NCBI GenBank assembly: GCA_902563305.1
Contig: CACEWP010000002.1
Span: forward strand, 1-64,000
DNA length: 64,000 nt
Source of the DNA: an uncultured Alphaproteobacteria bacterium
GTDB taxonomy: Bacteria > Pseudomonadota > Alphaproteobacteria > Methylaequorales > Methylaequoraceae
Direction of reading: 5' to 3'
In this document: positions 31,893-39,993 of the stretch, piece by piece
Numbering within the stretch: position 1 is the stretch's first letter
Layout: each line of letters opens with the position of its first letter
Notes under the pieces: model-generated
Seen by the model: the letters and a program-made list of their open reading frames with translations, nothing else
The model's database searches: none
What the model was told of the DNA's origin: nothing
Position numbers and translations under genes: made by a program

Positions 31893-33005
31893 TTATTTCT
31901 CAAGTACTGCTTTAATAAGTAAAAACTTTGGAAGTGTTATTATAATTCTTAATATCTCAAGAAGATTAGCTGAGTTTGTTAAAAATCGAACTATTGAATA
32001 CAAATTATTGTACTTGAAAAACTTTTCAAAAAATAATTTTAAACCGCGTGGATTTTTTAAAGCAAATTTACAAAAAGTATTATCTAAAAAATCATAGACC
32101 ATTCTTTTTTTAATTTGGGGCTTTTTTCCCTCAATTATACAATCAACAAGTTGTCTCGAGAAAGTGAAAGAGTTTTGTAAAGAATAACCTGTAGACTGTT
32201 TTACCCAATTACCTGCAGTACCAATTTTAATATAATTATTAGTATTTTCTTCTTGAAACTTAAACATTGGAATAATTCCAGTCTCCAAGTTCATAATTTT
32301 ATATTTTTTACCAAAGTAGTTCTTTGATATATATTCTTCTAAATCTTTTTTGTAGTCTGGTAATGTTAGCACTTTATCGGAAAAATATGTTGTTTCAATT
32401 AAGACTTTTTTCTTACTATAAGGCAGTATATAAATAAAGTTAAAATCTTTCTTGTTATCTTGAAGATCCATAAGTATAACCTCATCTTCATTTATTGCTT
32501 CATCCTCAAAAACAATCTCCGCCCCATAGAAATGCTGAATTAGTTTTTTTGATTTATGTATGTCTTTATCTATTCTGCTATCAAATAATAAAGAGGATTT
32601 GTATTTTATTTTCTTGGTGCCTACAGTAATTGAATCATTGTCTTTTTTTAAATAATTTATATTTTGACCCATTAATAGTTTAAAATTTTGATGTTTATTT
32701 AATCTTTCTAAAAAAAATTTGAATACATCTTGAGACTTTATTCTCATATATTTAATTCTATCAGAGTAGAGTGTGGTTTTTTTTTCATTTATAATCACAC
32801 AAATTTTTTCCCATTTATTTTCGGCATATTTCGTTAAAATATTTTGGGGTATGTTCCAAAAACATAAATTTTTGTAGAGATTTATTTTTTTTCTTTTTTC
32901 TAGTATTAAAACTCTTTTGTTCGTTCTCTCTATTATTTCATAGGCAAGAATAAGGCCAGAAACACCGGCGCCTATTATAATTATATCGAAATTATTTTCA
33001 GTCAC
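31893..33005 (-). CDS. crtY: Lycopene beta-cyclase (CrtY type)
   Basis: CrtY converts lycopene to beta-carotene. The 370-residue flavoprotein has the N-terminal dinucleotide motif IIIGAGVSGLILAYEI, a middle ILPYSKKKVLIETTYFS segment and IGTAGNWVKQSTGYSLQNSF, a signature of CrtY/CrtL cyclases. It lies 4 bp after crtB. The presence of a cyclase and Blh indicates that the pathway ends in retinal rather than linear carotenoids. Confidence 0.92.
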   Translation of the reverse strand: MTENNFDIIIIGAGVSGLILAYEIIERTNKRVLILEKRKKINLYKNLCFWNIPQNILTKYAENKWEKICVIINEKKTTLYSDRIKYMRIKSQDVFKFFLERLNKHQNFKLLMGQNINYLKKDNDSITVGTKKIKYKSSLLFDSRIDKDIHKSKKLIQHFYGAEIVFEDEAINEDEVILMDLQDNKKDFNFIYILPYSKKKVLIETTYFSDKVLTLPDYKKDLEEYISKNYFGKKYKIMNLETGIIPMFKFQEENTNNYIKIGTAGNWVKQSTGYSLQNSFTFSRQLVDCIIEGKKPQIKKRMVYDFLDNTFCKFALKNPRGLKLFFEKFFKYNNLYSIVRFLTNSANLLEILRIIITLPKFLLIKAVLEK

Positions 33006-33009
33006 ACTG

Positions 33010-33912
33010 TTATGAATAAAGATTTTTAAGACTATTATTTAATTTTTTTTCTAAATCATTATTATAATATCTTCTTTTATCAAAGATTAATTTAAAAAAA
33101 ACTTTAATTGTTTTGATCACTTTTTCTAATTTTGAAAGATAGATTCTTTGGCTCCAGATATTATAGTTATTTTCTCTAATTTTTTTTCCTATAGATTGAT
33201 ATAAATATGAAGCAATTGCAATTGGAATCCTATACCTTACTGGTAATTTCATTACTCCTTCCCATGCCAAACAATAGATCTGATCAGAAATATCTAAAAG
33301 TAATTTTAAATCTTTTTTAAATTTAATTTGAAGTTCATTATCATTAAGAAGTTTACTAAAATGACAATTTACGCTATTTCTAATTTCTTCTGGAAAGTAA
33401 ATTCTTCCACTTTCCAGGTCTTCTTTTATATCTCTAGCTATATTAGTAAGTTGCATAGCTATACCTAAATAAATACCTTTATTTGTTAAAGACTCTTCTT
33501 TGACCTCCATAATCTTACACATCATTAACCCCACAGTTCCAGCAACCTTATAACTATAATTAAAAAGTTGATCATAATCTTTAATATTAACTTTATTCAA
33601 ATCACATAAAACACCATTTATTAAGTCTATTGCTATTAGTGGACTTATATTATATTTAGACATTAATCTAATAAAACTTTTAACTATTTGATCATTTGAT
33701 TTATTTTTCTTTAATTCTTTTTTAATACCCTCTAATTTAAATTTAGATTTTTTTTTGGTGAAATAATTATTATCTGCTATATCATCTACCAATCTACAAA
33801 ATAAATATAGTTTTCTTATGTCGACTTGTTTTTCTTTAGAAAAGAATAGAGAAGCAAAATAAAAAGTCTTGGCTCTTTTTTTTAATGATAGATTACTTTG
33901 CCTGTCATTCAT
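33010..33912 (-). CDS. crtB: Phytoene synthase
   Basis: CrtB joins two GGPP molecules head-to-head into phytoene. The 300-residue protein has both aspartate-rich sites, LVDDIADN and LTNIARDIKEDLESGRIYFPEE, and the helical squalene/phytoene synthase fold (AGTVGLMMCKIM). It overlaps crtI by 8 bp, indicating translational coupling. Confidence 0.95.
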   Translation of the reverse strand: MNDRQSNLSLKKRAKTFYFASLFFSKEKQVDIRKLYLFCRLVDDIADNNYFTKKKSKFKLEGIKKELKKNKSNDQIVKSFIRLMSKYNISPLIAIDLINGVLCDLNKVNIKDYDQLFNYSYKVAGTVGLMMCKIMEVKEESLTNKGIYLGIAMQLTNIARDIKEDLESGRIYFPEEIRNSVNCHFSKLLNDNELQIKFKKDLKLLLDISDQIYCLAWEGVMKLPVRYRIPIAIASYLYQSIGKKIRENNYNIWSQRIYLSKLEKVIKTIKVFFKLIFDKRRYYNNDLEKKLNNSLKNLYS

Positions 33913-35377
33913 TCTTGAGAATATTTTCTAATACCTTGGCAGAACTCATAACACCAGGAACTCCGGCACCTGGATGACATCCTGCTCCAACAAAATAAAG
34001 ATTTTTAAAGTTTTCTGATTTATTGTGGAATCTAAACCAAGCTGACTGTCTGAATATTGGAGAAATTGAAAAACCAGTCCCATACAACGAATTATAATCT
34101 TTTTTAAAATCAGATGGTGACATATGAAAACAGGTAATTAAATTCTTACGAAGTTCAGGAAGAATTGATTTTTCAAGAGCAATAAGAATTTTTTCTTGAT
34201 AAATCTTACCATAATTTTTCCAGTCGATATTATTTTTAAGATTTGGTACAGGTGATAAAACATAAAAACAATCGCAATTCTTTGGGGCCATTGCTTTGTC
34301 TGTTGCTGTTGGTCTATGAAGGTATAAACTAAAATCTTCTGCCAGGATTTGTTTATTAAAAATATCTTTTAATAAACCTTCGTATCTCTTTCCCATCCAT
34401 ATGGTATGATGAGCAATTTTTGAATACTTTTTTTTGGTACCAAAGTAGATTACAAATAGTCCCATTGAAAAATCCATCTTTTCAATCTTTTTCTTATTCC
34501 ATTTCTTGTTTAGCTTAGTATTAATTAAATATTTATATGTAAATGCAGGGTCTGTATTTAAAATAATTTTGTCTGCGGATATTTTTCTTTTTTTAACTTT
34601 GATTCCAACTGCTACATTTTTATCAAAAACAATATTTGTTACCTCTGAATTTTTAAATATTTTAATATTCTCTTCTTTCATTAATTTTTCAAACCCTTTA
34701 ATTATTTTACCTGTTCCACCCATTGCATAATGAACTCCCCATTTTCTTTCCAAAAAGTGAATAAGATTATAAATTGATGTTGTTTCAATAGGGTTTCCTC
34801 CGAGAAGTAAAGGTTGAATACTGAAAGCTTGTCTAATTTGTTCATTCTTTATAAATTTTGATACTAGCTGAAAAACGCTTAAATAACTCTTTAATGTTAT
34901 CAATGTTGGTATCTGCTTAAGCATAAAAAAGAAGTCATGAAATGGAACAAAAGATAGTTTGTTGAAGCCAATATTAAAAATTTTTTCAGAAAAGTTCAAA
35001 AGACGTCGATAACCAATAACATCTTTATTGTTAAATTTAGATATTTCTTTTTCTGTTTTTTTTAAACAACTTGAGTAATCAAAAGTTTTTTTGTTAGATG
35101 AAAAATAAAATCTGTACCATGGTTCTACTTCAACAAATTTTACATATTTTGATCTATCTTTTCCAAAAAGTTGAAATAGTTCATTAAATAGGAAAGGCGC
35201 TGTAATGACTGTTGGTCCAGCATCGAAAGTGAAACCTGACTTTTTAAAAACTCTTGCTCTTCCACCTAGCTGATCAAGTTTCTCATAAATTGAAACTTCG
35301 TATCCCATTGCTTTCAATCTTAGTGCAGCTGAAATACCACCAAAACCCGAACCTACAACGACTGCAGTTTTTTTCAT
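33905..35377 (-). CDS. crtI: Phytoene desaturase (CrtI type)
   Basis: CrtI performs the four desaturations from phytoene to lycopene. The 490-residue flavoprotein has VVGSGFGGISAALRLKAMGY, DQLGGRARVFKKSGFTFDAGPTV and the C-terminal bacterial-desaturase signature YFVGAGCHPGAGVPGVMSSAK. It overlaps crtE by 4 bp and crtB by 8 bp. Confidence 0.96.
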   Translation of the reverse strand: MKKTAVVVGSGFGGISAALRLKAMGYEVSIYEKLDQLGGRARVFKKSGFTFDAGPTVITAPFLFNELFQLFGKDRSKYVKFVEVEPWYRFYFSSNKKTFDYSSCLKKTEKEISKFNNKDVIGYRRLLNFSEKIFNIGFNKLSFVPFHDFFFMLKQIPTLITLKSYLSVFQLVSKFIKNEQIRQAFSIQPLLLGGNPIETTSIYNLIHFLERKWGVHYAMGGTGKIIKGFEKLMKEENIKIFKNSEVTNIVFDKNVAVGIKVKKRKISADKIILNTDPAFTYKYLINTKLNKKWNKKKIEKMDFSMGLFVIYFGTKKKYSKIAHHTIWMGKRYEGLLKDIFNKQILAEDFSLYLHRPTATDKAMAPKNCDCFYVLSPVPNLKNNIDWKNYGKIYQEKILIALEKSILPELRKNLITCFHMSPSDFKKDYNSLYGTGFSISPIFRQSAWFRFHNKSENFKNLYFVGAGCHPGAGVPGVMSSAKVLENILKNE

Positions 35378-36468
35378 CTATATTTTTTTATATTTTTGGT
35401 GAGTCTTGTTATTATTGAACTTATTACGAAACTGACTATTTTGGATAATCCTTCATCAGTTTTATTTGAAATATCAATGGCTTTTTGTGACACCTCATTT
35501 AAATGGCGAAATGACATATCAAGCGCACCATTTTTTTTAATTTTTTCTAACCAGAAACTGATTTCGTCTTCAGAAATTGAATCATATCTTTTTTTAAGAA
35601 ACCTTTGCAGGATGAATTTTTCTCCGTTAGTTGCATTTTCTATAAAATGCATTATCAAAATATTCATTTTTCCTTCTTTGAGATCTCTGCCTGGTAAGCC
35701 CCTATCTTTTAATCCAAGAAAATCAGATAAATCATCTTGTATCTGATAAGCGATTCCAGTTTCATATAGAGGGGAAAAATAATTATCTTCAAAATTTATT
35801 CCTGACAGTATTAGTGCTAATTTAATAGGTAAACATATTAGCCCACCAGTTTTTGCTTTTGATGTAGACTCATAATCGTGCATTTTTAAATTAAAATCTG
35901 ATCTACTTAATATTTCGACTGATTGTCCTTTAACAGTTTGTTTTATCGTATTACTTAATTCTCTGATTGCTTTGCACTTAAGACTAGAGTCTACGTCAGC
36001 ATTCGCAAGAATTTCAAATGAAGCGGAAATGAAAAAGTCTCCTAGGTTTATAGCTGTATGGTCTCCAAATCTATTCCATATTGTAGGAAGTCCTCTTCTT
36101 AAGATATCTCTGTCTTGGAGGTCATCATGTATTAATGATGCATTATGAATAAATTCACAACACATTGCTATATTAAATGAAACTTTCTTCTCCAATCCAA
36201 ATAATTTAGAAGATAAAAGAGCAAGGATAGCTCTAAACCTCTTTCCACCTGATTTTAACTGATATTTTGCACAATGCCCCATCCATGTATCATCACACAA
36301 AATTTCTGACATATTTTTATCCAACTTTTTTAGATCATTTTTGTAAAACGAGTGATCTAAAAAACTTAAATCTATATTTTTTTGAAAATCATCCAGGCTT
36401 AACCAGTTTTTATTACTGTATAAAAACTGCAGATCTTTTTCAATTTTTTGTGTTTGCAATTTTTCCAT
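35374..36468 (-). CDS. crtE: Geranylgeranyl diphosphate synthase
   Basis: CrtE extends FPP to C20 GGPP for carotenoids. It has the first aspartate-rich motif in SLIHDDLQDRD and the second in YQIQDDLSDF. The annotated start here is the ATG at 36468 (MEKLQTQK, 364 residues). The longer ORF start at 36492 would begin within the terminator hairpin that precedes the gene. No ribosome-binding site is present; TTTTTTTTGATC directly precedes the ATG. The protein is longer than IspA (292 residues, 46677). Confidence 0.92.
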   Translation of the reverse strand: MEKLQTQKIEKDLQFLYSNKNWLSLDDFQKNIDLSFLDHSFYKNDLKKLDKNMSEILCDDTWMGHCAKYQLKSGGKRFRAILALLSSKLFGLEKKVSFNIAMCCEFIHNASLIHDDLQDRDILRRGLPTIWNRFGDHTAINLGDFFISASFEILANADVDSSLKCKAIRELSNTIKQTVKGQSVEILSRSDFNLKMHDYESTSKAKTGGLICLPIKLALILSGINFEDNYFSPLYETGIAYQIQDDLSDFLGLKDRGLPGRDLKEGKMNILIMHFIENATNGEKFILQRFLKKRYDSISEDEISFWLEKIKKNGALDMSFRHLNEVSQKAIDISNKTDEGLSKIVSFVISSIITRLTKNIKKYR

Positions 36469-36472
36469 GATC

Positions 36473-36508
36473 AAAAAAAAGGGAAACATCAATTTTGATG
36501 TTTCCCTT
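36473..36508 (-). terminator. Terminator between rhodopsin and crtE, ending at the crtE start codon
   Basis: GGGAAACATCAA (36481-36492) and TTGATGTTTCCC (36495-36506) are perfect inverted repeats. On the minus-strand RNA they are followed by eight Us, then GATC and the crtE ATG. This is one of the strongest intrinsic terminators in the window. Rhodopsin transcripts should mostly end here, with read-through supplying the carotenoid genes. Confidence 0.85.
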
Positions 36509-36528
36509 ATAAATTAATTACATAATTT

Positions 36529-37224
36529 TTAGGCTTTTGCAGAATCTGCTTTAGCAGCAGCCCAAATAATTACACCAAACGCAATCTTGTTGATGTAATC
36601 AGCGAGGTTATATACCCAGTTAAGTGTTTCAGGATCTGCTCCACCACCTAAGTAACCTAGGAAATATCCAATTGGGTAAATTGACCAACCAATTGACACA
36701 ATCCATTTTAATGCATTAAAAGCAGATTTCATTCCTTCAGAATTACTTGATGCACTTGCTTGAGCAGCCTCACCAGCAAATACCTCATAAAGAATGTAAA
36801 TCCACCCGGCCATTCCTACTATGAAACCGACTGTTGCGTTAATGTAGCCAGCCTCTCCCATGAAACCACCGACTAGCATTATGATTGTTCCTATTAATAA
36901 TCTCCAAAAAATTCCGGCAGTAGCAGCACCCACCGCAGCGAGAATTAGATAGAACTCAATCATTTGAAGAGGAACTGTTAATAACCAATCAATATACCTG
37001 TATACTGTTGGAGATTCACCTGTAGAGACCCAAACGTCTCTCATGTAATAGTAATGAACAGCTGCTATAAGAGTTACTAGTCCAGCTACTCTTACTGAAG
37101 TTGCCCATTGTTTAGAAACGCTATTGGCTTCAAGGAAGAAGAATGCTGTAGATGCAACCATTGAAACTGAAATTATCCAGAAGGTAACACCAACAAAATC
37201 TTCGGGTTTTAGCATATAATCCAT
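36529..37224 (-). CDS. Proteorhodopsin, proton-pump type, blue-tuned
   Basis: This is a seven-helix retinal protein of 231 residues. In RYIDWLLTVPLQMIEF, Asp79, Thr83 and Glu90 match Asp97, Thr101 and Glu108 of green proteorhodopsin, the D-T-E triad of outward proton pumps. Gln87 occupies the position 105 tuning site, where Gln gives blue absorption and Leu green. The retinal Schiff-base lysine is Lys213 (DYINKIAFG), and His57 matches the His75 partner. The usual N-terminal signal peptide is absent. AAGGA precedes the ATG. Codons look less AT-biased than in neighbours, consistent with high expression. Confidence 0.97.
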   Translation of the reverse strand: MDYMLKPEDFVGVTFWIISVSMVASTAFFFLEANSVSKQWATSVRVAGLVTLIAAVHYYYMRDVWVSTGESPTVYRYIDWLLTVPLQMIEFYLILAAVGAATAGIFWRLLIGTIIMLVGGFMGEAGYINATVGFIVGMAGWIYILYEVFAGEAAQASASSNSEGMKSAFNALKWIVSIGWSIYPIGYFLGYLGGGADPETLNWVYNLADYINKIAFGVIIWAAAKADSAKA

Positions 37225-37340
37225 AAGATTATCCTTTCGTATTAATTAAATCTTGAGCAACAATGCTCAAAAGTTAAAGTTTGTACAAGCAGATTAGGTG
37301 GGCATGATTATGCTATTGCCCAAAAAACCTCCCCATAAAG
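37225..37340 (-). promoter_or_regulatory. Structured leader upstream of the rhodopsin gene
   Basis: Going upstream of the ATG: the SD AAGGA; a 7-bp hairpin TTGAGCA/TGCTCAA with a 4-base loop (37253-37270); and a two-part helix formed by GGGCA/TGCCC (37300-37304 with 37317-37321) stacked below AGGT/ACCT (37296-37299 with 37327-37330). An alternative GCAT/ATGC hairpin lies inside. A TAGTAT -10-like box lies at 37349-37344, but a -35 at normal spacing is not evident. Long leaders are rare in this window. Whether this is a folded regulatory RNA is unproven. Confidence 0.4.
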
Positions 37341-37425
37341 TTAATACTAGGATGACTAAAAATTTTTTTTATTCAAGAAAAAAAAATAGGATTTTTCATA
37401 AATAACTGATTTTATTGATAAAAAA

Positions 37426-37902
37426 TTATAATAAAAGAGAAAGTGATGCTGTAATTGTTGCATTAATTCTTAATTTTTTAAACCATGGCGCTAAACTATT
37501 TTTAAGGATTTTAAGATCAATAAATAGGCTTAAAAAAAGAGAGATAAATATAATAAAATAATCATAATATTTAAAATATAAATTATTGTAAGTAAGAACT
37601 AACAGTAGCGGAATTAAAGGTATCACAAGCAAATTATTTTTTCTATGAATGATCATTTTCTGCCACTGCATTCCTGAGAGAAACGAGATAATTAATGAGG
37701 CATAAGTAAATGAAATTTTTTCAACATTCATAAAATTTGATAAAAAAGGACTGTAATCAAAATATTTTGCTAGTGGTGAAATATAAAATGGAATGATTCC
37801 TAAATATGTAATTAGGATTACTTTTTTATTAGAAGAACTCATATTCCCATTAAAAAATTTAATATTTATCTGTCTTGCTTGATCAAATTTAATGTTTATC
37901 AT
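37426..37902 (-). CDS. DUF3429 family membrane protein
   Basis: The product is a polytopic membrane protein with four to five helices. The segments LGIIPFYISPL, ASLIISFLSGMQW (the typical L-S-F-x-G-G-x-x-W) and a closing WFKKLRINATITASLSLLL match DUF3429. The function is unknown. The start is ambiguous: the ATG at 37902 gives 158 residues, and the ATG at 37842 (MSSSNKKVILI) gives 138 and fits the family N-terminus better. It is divergent from the DUF3126 gene. Confidence 0.65.
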   Translation of the reverse strand: MINIKFDQARQINIKFFNGNMSSSNKKVILITYLGIIPFYISPLAKYFDYSPFLSNFMNVEKISFTYASLIISFLSGMQWQKMIIHRKNNLLVIPLIPLLLVLTYNNLYFKYYDYFIIFISLFLSLFIDLKILKNSLAPWFKKLRINATITASLSLLL

Positions 37903-37924
37903 ATAGATTTTGGAGTTTCTAGCA

Positions 37925-38137
37925 ATGACAGATGATGAATTGATTAGTATCAGAAATTATCTAAACAAAATTTTTAATACCCAAGAGTTTGTTGTAAAGA
38001 AAAGAAAATCAATTGACGATTCTTGCGAAGTTTATCTTAATGATGAATTTTTAGGTTTAATATATAAAGAAAGTGAAGATGGAGAAGATGATTATCAATT
38101 TCACATGACTATCTTAAAAGAAGATCTTAATCAATAA
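37925..38137 (+). CDS. DUF3126 family protein
   Basis: This 70-residue soluble protein runs from the ATG at 37925 (MTDDELISIRNYL). It shows the alphaproteobacterial DUF3126 pattern: an N-terminal helix, a basic turn, DDSCEVYLNDEFLGLIYKESEDGEDDYQFHMTIL. No function is known. The TTG at 37910 in the ORF track adds five residues not typical of the family. Confidence 0.75.
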   Translation: MTDDELISIRNYLNKIFNTQEFVVKKRKSIDDSCEVYLNDEFLGLIYKESEDGEDDYQFHMTILKEDLNQ

Positions 38138-38150
38138 TAAAGTTAGATTT

Positions 38151-38876
38151 ATGGGTATATTAAAGTTATTTTTAATCTTATTGTTAATGAGTTCATATTT
38201 AAATGCACATCATAAGATATACAGTCCAAGAGTAGAAGAAGGGAGACAATCTCTGGAATGGAGAGGACATTTCAATCATGATGATAGGGATGAATATAAT
38301 AAATCTCATCACCATGTTTTTGAAACTGAATATTCTTGGTCAAGCTTTTGGCAATCAGAATTGGAGTTTCATGTATCTGACAATGAGGAAACTCCTCTGG
38401 ATTGGGAAAAAACTGAATTTCAAAATCAACTTCAAATATTTGATTTTAATAATTTTGCTGGAGCTCTTTATTTTTCATATAATTATGTTACCAAACAGGA
38501 TGAGGCAGATGAAATTGAATACAAATATTTAAATGAGTTTAATAATGATCATTTTAGTTTAATAACAAATTTTATTTTTGAAAAAGGAGTTGGAAGCAAG
38601 GCTTCAGGTTCAACAACTTTTGATCTAAGTAATCAATTAATGCTAAAGAATGTCGTTATTGCTGATGTTGACATAGGAGTTGTTGGATTTAGTACTTTTG
38701 GAGAAGTATCAAGTTTTGAGACTTTTGGTTCGCAAAAACATCTATATGGAGTCCAATTTGAGACAGAATTTGAGTTAGATAAATTTGATTATGAGATTTC
38801 TTTATCCTACCTTCATGGACTAACTGATGCCTCGACAAATCATATGTTTTTATGGAATATGGAATTAGAGTTTTAA
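38151..38876 (+). CDS. Exported protein, probable small outer-membrane beta-barrel
   Basis: The 241-residue protein has a signal peptide (ILKLFLILLLMSSYLNA, then HHKIYSPRVEEG). The remainder consists of alternating aromatic and polar strands, for example HVFETEYSWSSFWQSELEFHV and LYGVQFETEFELDKFDYEISLSYLHG, and ends in a phenylalanine (MELEF), all typical of outer-membrane barrels. The histidine-rich first mature residues could bind metal. No specific family is identified. It ends 2 bp before the convergent lipoprotein gene. Confidence 0.55.
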   Translation: MGILKLFLILLLMSSYLNAHHKIYSPRVEEGRQSLEWRGHFNHDDRDEYNKSHHHVFETEYSWSSFWQSELEFHVSDNEETPLDWEKTEFQNQLQIFDFNNFAGALYFSYNYVTKQDEADEIEYKYLNEFNNDHFSLITNFIFEKGVGSKASGSTTFDLSNQLMLKNVVIADVDIGVVGFSTFGEVSSFETFGSQKHLYGVQFETEFELDKFDYEISLSYLHGLTDASTNHMFLWNMELEF

Positions 38877-38878
38877 AA

Positions 38879-39883
38879 TTAGAAGCCAAGCTCTTTTAAT
38901 TTTTTAAGATAATTTTCTTCACTTATGAGACCTCTTTCTCTCATACTCTCCAATGACTTCAATGTAAGCTGATTTTGGCTAGACTGAATGGTATTCATAT
39001 TAACCGGGTTTTGTTGATAATATCCTCTGTATTGATTTTGATAATTTGGGTAGGGTTGTTGAGAATTCATATCATATGGAGTTTGGCGATAATTTGGTGG
39101 GTAGCGATTACCATATCTAGGTTGAGGTTGATAGGGATTTCTAATAGATTTAAGCTCATTTCTAAGACTTTGGACCTCATTTCTCAAGTCTTGAACTCCA
39201 ATGGTTGATTGAAGCGCTGTTCTTTGTTCTTGACTATTTAAAAAACTTCTAGCTTTAAGTGCTTGATTTGTAAAAACTAACCAATCTTTTCTATTCTTGG
39301 CTTTTGTAGGTCTAAAAACTCCAGAATTAGGTAGAGCACTAAGTCTGAACTTATTATTAATTGTTTGAAATCTTGAACCAGGAGCATAAGGGTTTTTCTT
39401 TAGATCAGGATTAACACCTGAAGCCAACATTGGATCTGTTTCTGACATATTACCTTTTCTAAGAATTGAGCCAAAAATTAGGTTAAGTCCAGATTTATTA
39501 TAAAATATTCTACCTGATGTGACTCTATTTGCGGATAGTCCTTTTTGTTTATACCAACCTTCAATTGTGAAAACAACGTCCTCATTGGATTGAGCTTCTA
39601 ATAGTGCTTCACTAATTGCGATTGCATAATCATCTACCTTATTGTTAGGAAAAAGTTGCTGAGGTTTTGAACCCCAAGTCGTAAGTACAAGTTTTAGTGC
39701 TCCCTCAATTCTTTGGGGATCAATCTTTATTGGATGAACATTTTTAATACGTTCATCTTCAACTTCTAATTGAACTCTTTCAAAACCACTTTTATAGAAA
39801 TACTTATTATCTTCAAAAAAGTCTGAGACTGTGGAACATCCCATTAAAAAAACAGTTATAATTAAAGTTAATAAGAATTTCAT
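38879..39883 (-). CDS. Lipoprotein with C-terminal SHOCT domain
   Basis: The 334-residue protein has a lipobox (ITVFLMGC), so it is membrane-anchored by lipid. An N-terminal globular domain (about residues 40-210) precedes a short coiled coil (DLRNEVQSLRNELKSIRN), a Pro/Gln/Tyr-rich low-complexity linker and a SHOCT-like ending (LKSLESMRERGLISEENYLKKLKEL). SHOCT segments often mediate oligomerisation. The function is unknown. It lies downstream of the porin, separated by that gene's terminator. Confidence 0.65.
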   Translation of the reverse strand: MKFLLTLIITVFLMGCSTVSDFFEDNKYFYKSGFERVQLEVEDERIKNVHPIKIDPQRIEGALKLVLTTWGSKPQQLFPNNKVDDYAIAISEALLEAQSNEDVVFTIEGWYKQKGLSANRVTSGRIFYNKSGLNLIFGSILRKGNMSETDPMLASGVNPDLKKNPYAPGSRFQTINNKFRLSALPNSGVFRPTKAKNRKDWLVFTNQALKARSFLNSQEQRTALQSTIGVQDLRNEVQSLRNELKSIRNPYQPQPRYGNRYPPNYRQTPYDMNSQQPYPNYQNQYRGYYQQNPVNMNTIQSSQNQLTLKSLESMRERGLISEENYLKKLKELGF

Positions 39884-39940
39884 AAAAAATATATATTTGA
39901 GTTGATTCTATCTTTTTATTTATTTTTTTAAACAAAAAAA

Positions 39941-39964
39941 AAAGGAGAGCATATACTCTCCTTT
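39941..39964 (-). terminator. Terminator after the porin gene
   Basis: AAAGGAGAG (39941-39949) and CTCTCCTTT (39956-39964) pair across a 6-base loop. On the minus strand a run of Ts follows (complement of the A-run at 39934-39943). It lies 30 bp past the porin stop codon. The flanking A and T tracts would let it act in both directions. Confidence 0.85.
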
Positions 39965-39993
39965 TTTATAACTATAATTAGTTAGTTAGATTT

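Noticed and set aside
36469-36492. Longer crtE start (MMFPFFLI...) in the ORF track
   Set aside because: These codons lie in the arm and U-tract of a strong terminator and are unlike the family N-terminus; the ATG at 36468 is preferred.
31011-37224. Rhodopsin-carotenoid cluster as a recently acquired island
   Set aside because: Base composition of the crt genes matches the surroundings, there is no integrase, tRNA or repeat at the borders, and neighbours are alphaproteobacterial. Ancient transfer cannot be tested here.
37350-37376. Rhodopsin promoter with TTGAAT as -35 and TAGTAT as -10
   Set aside because: The spacer would be 21 bp, outside the normal range. I report the -10-like box only inside the leader description.
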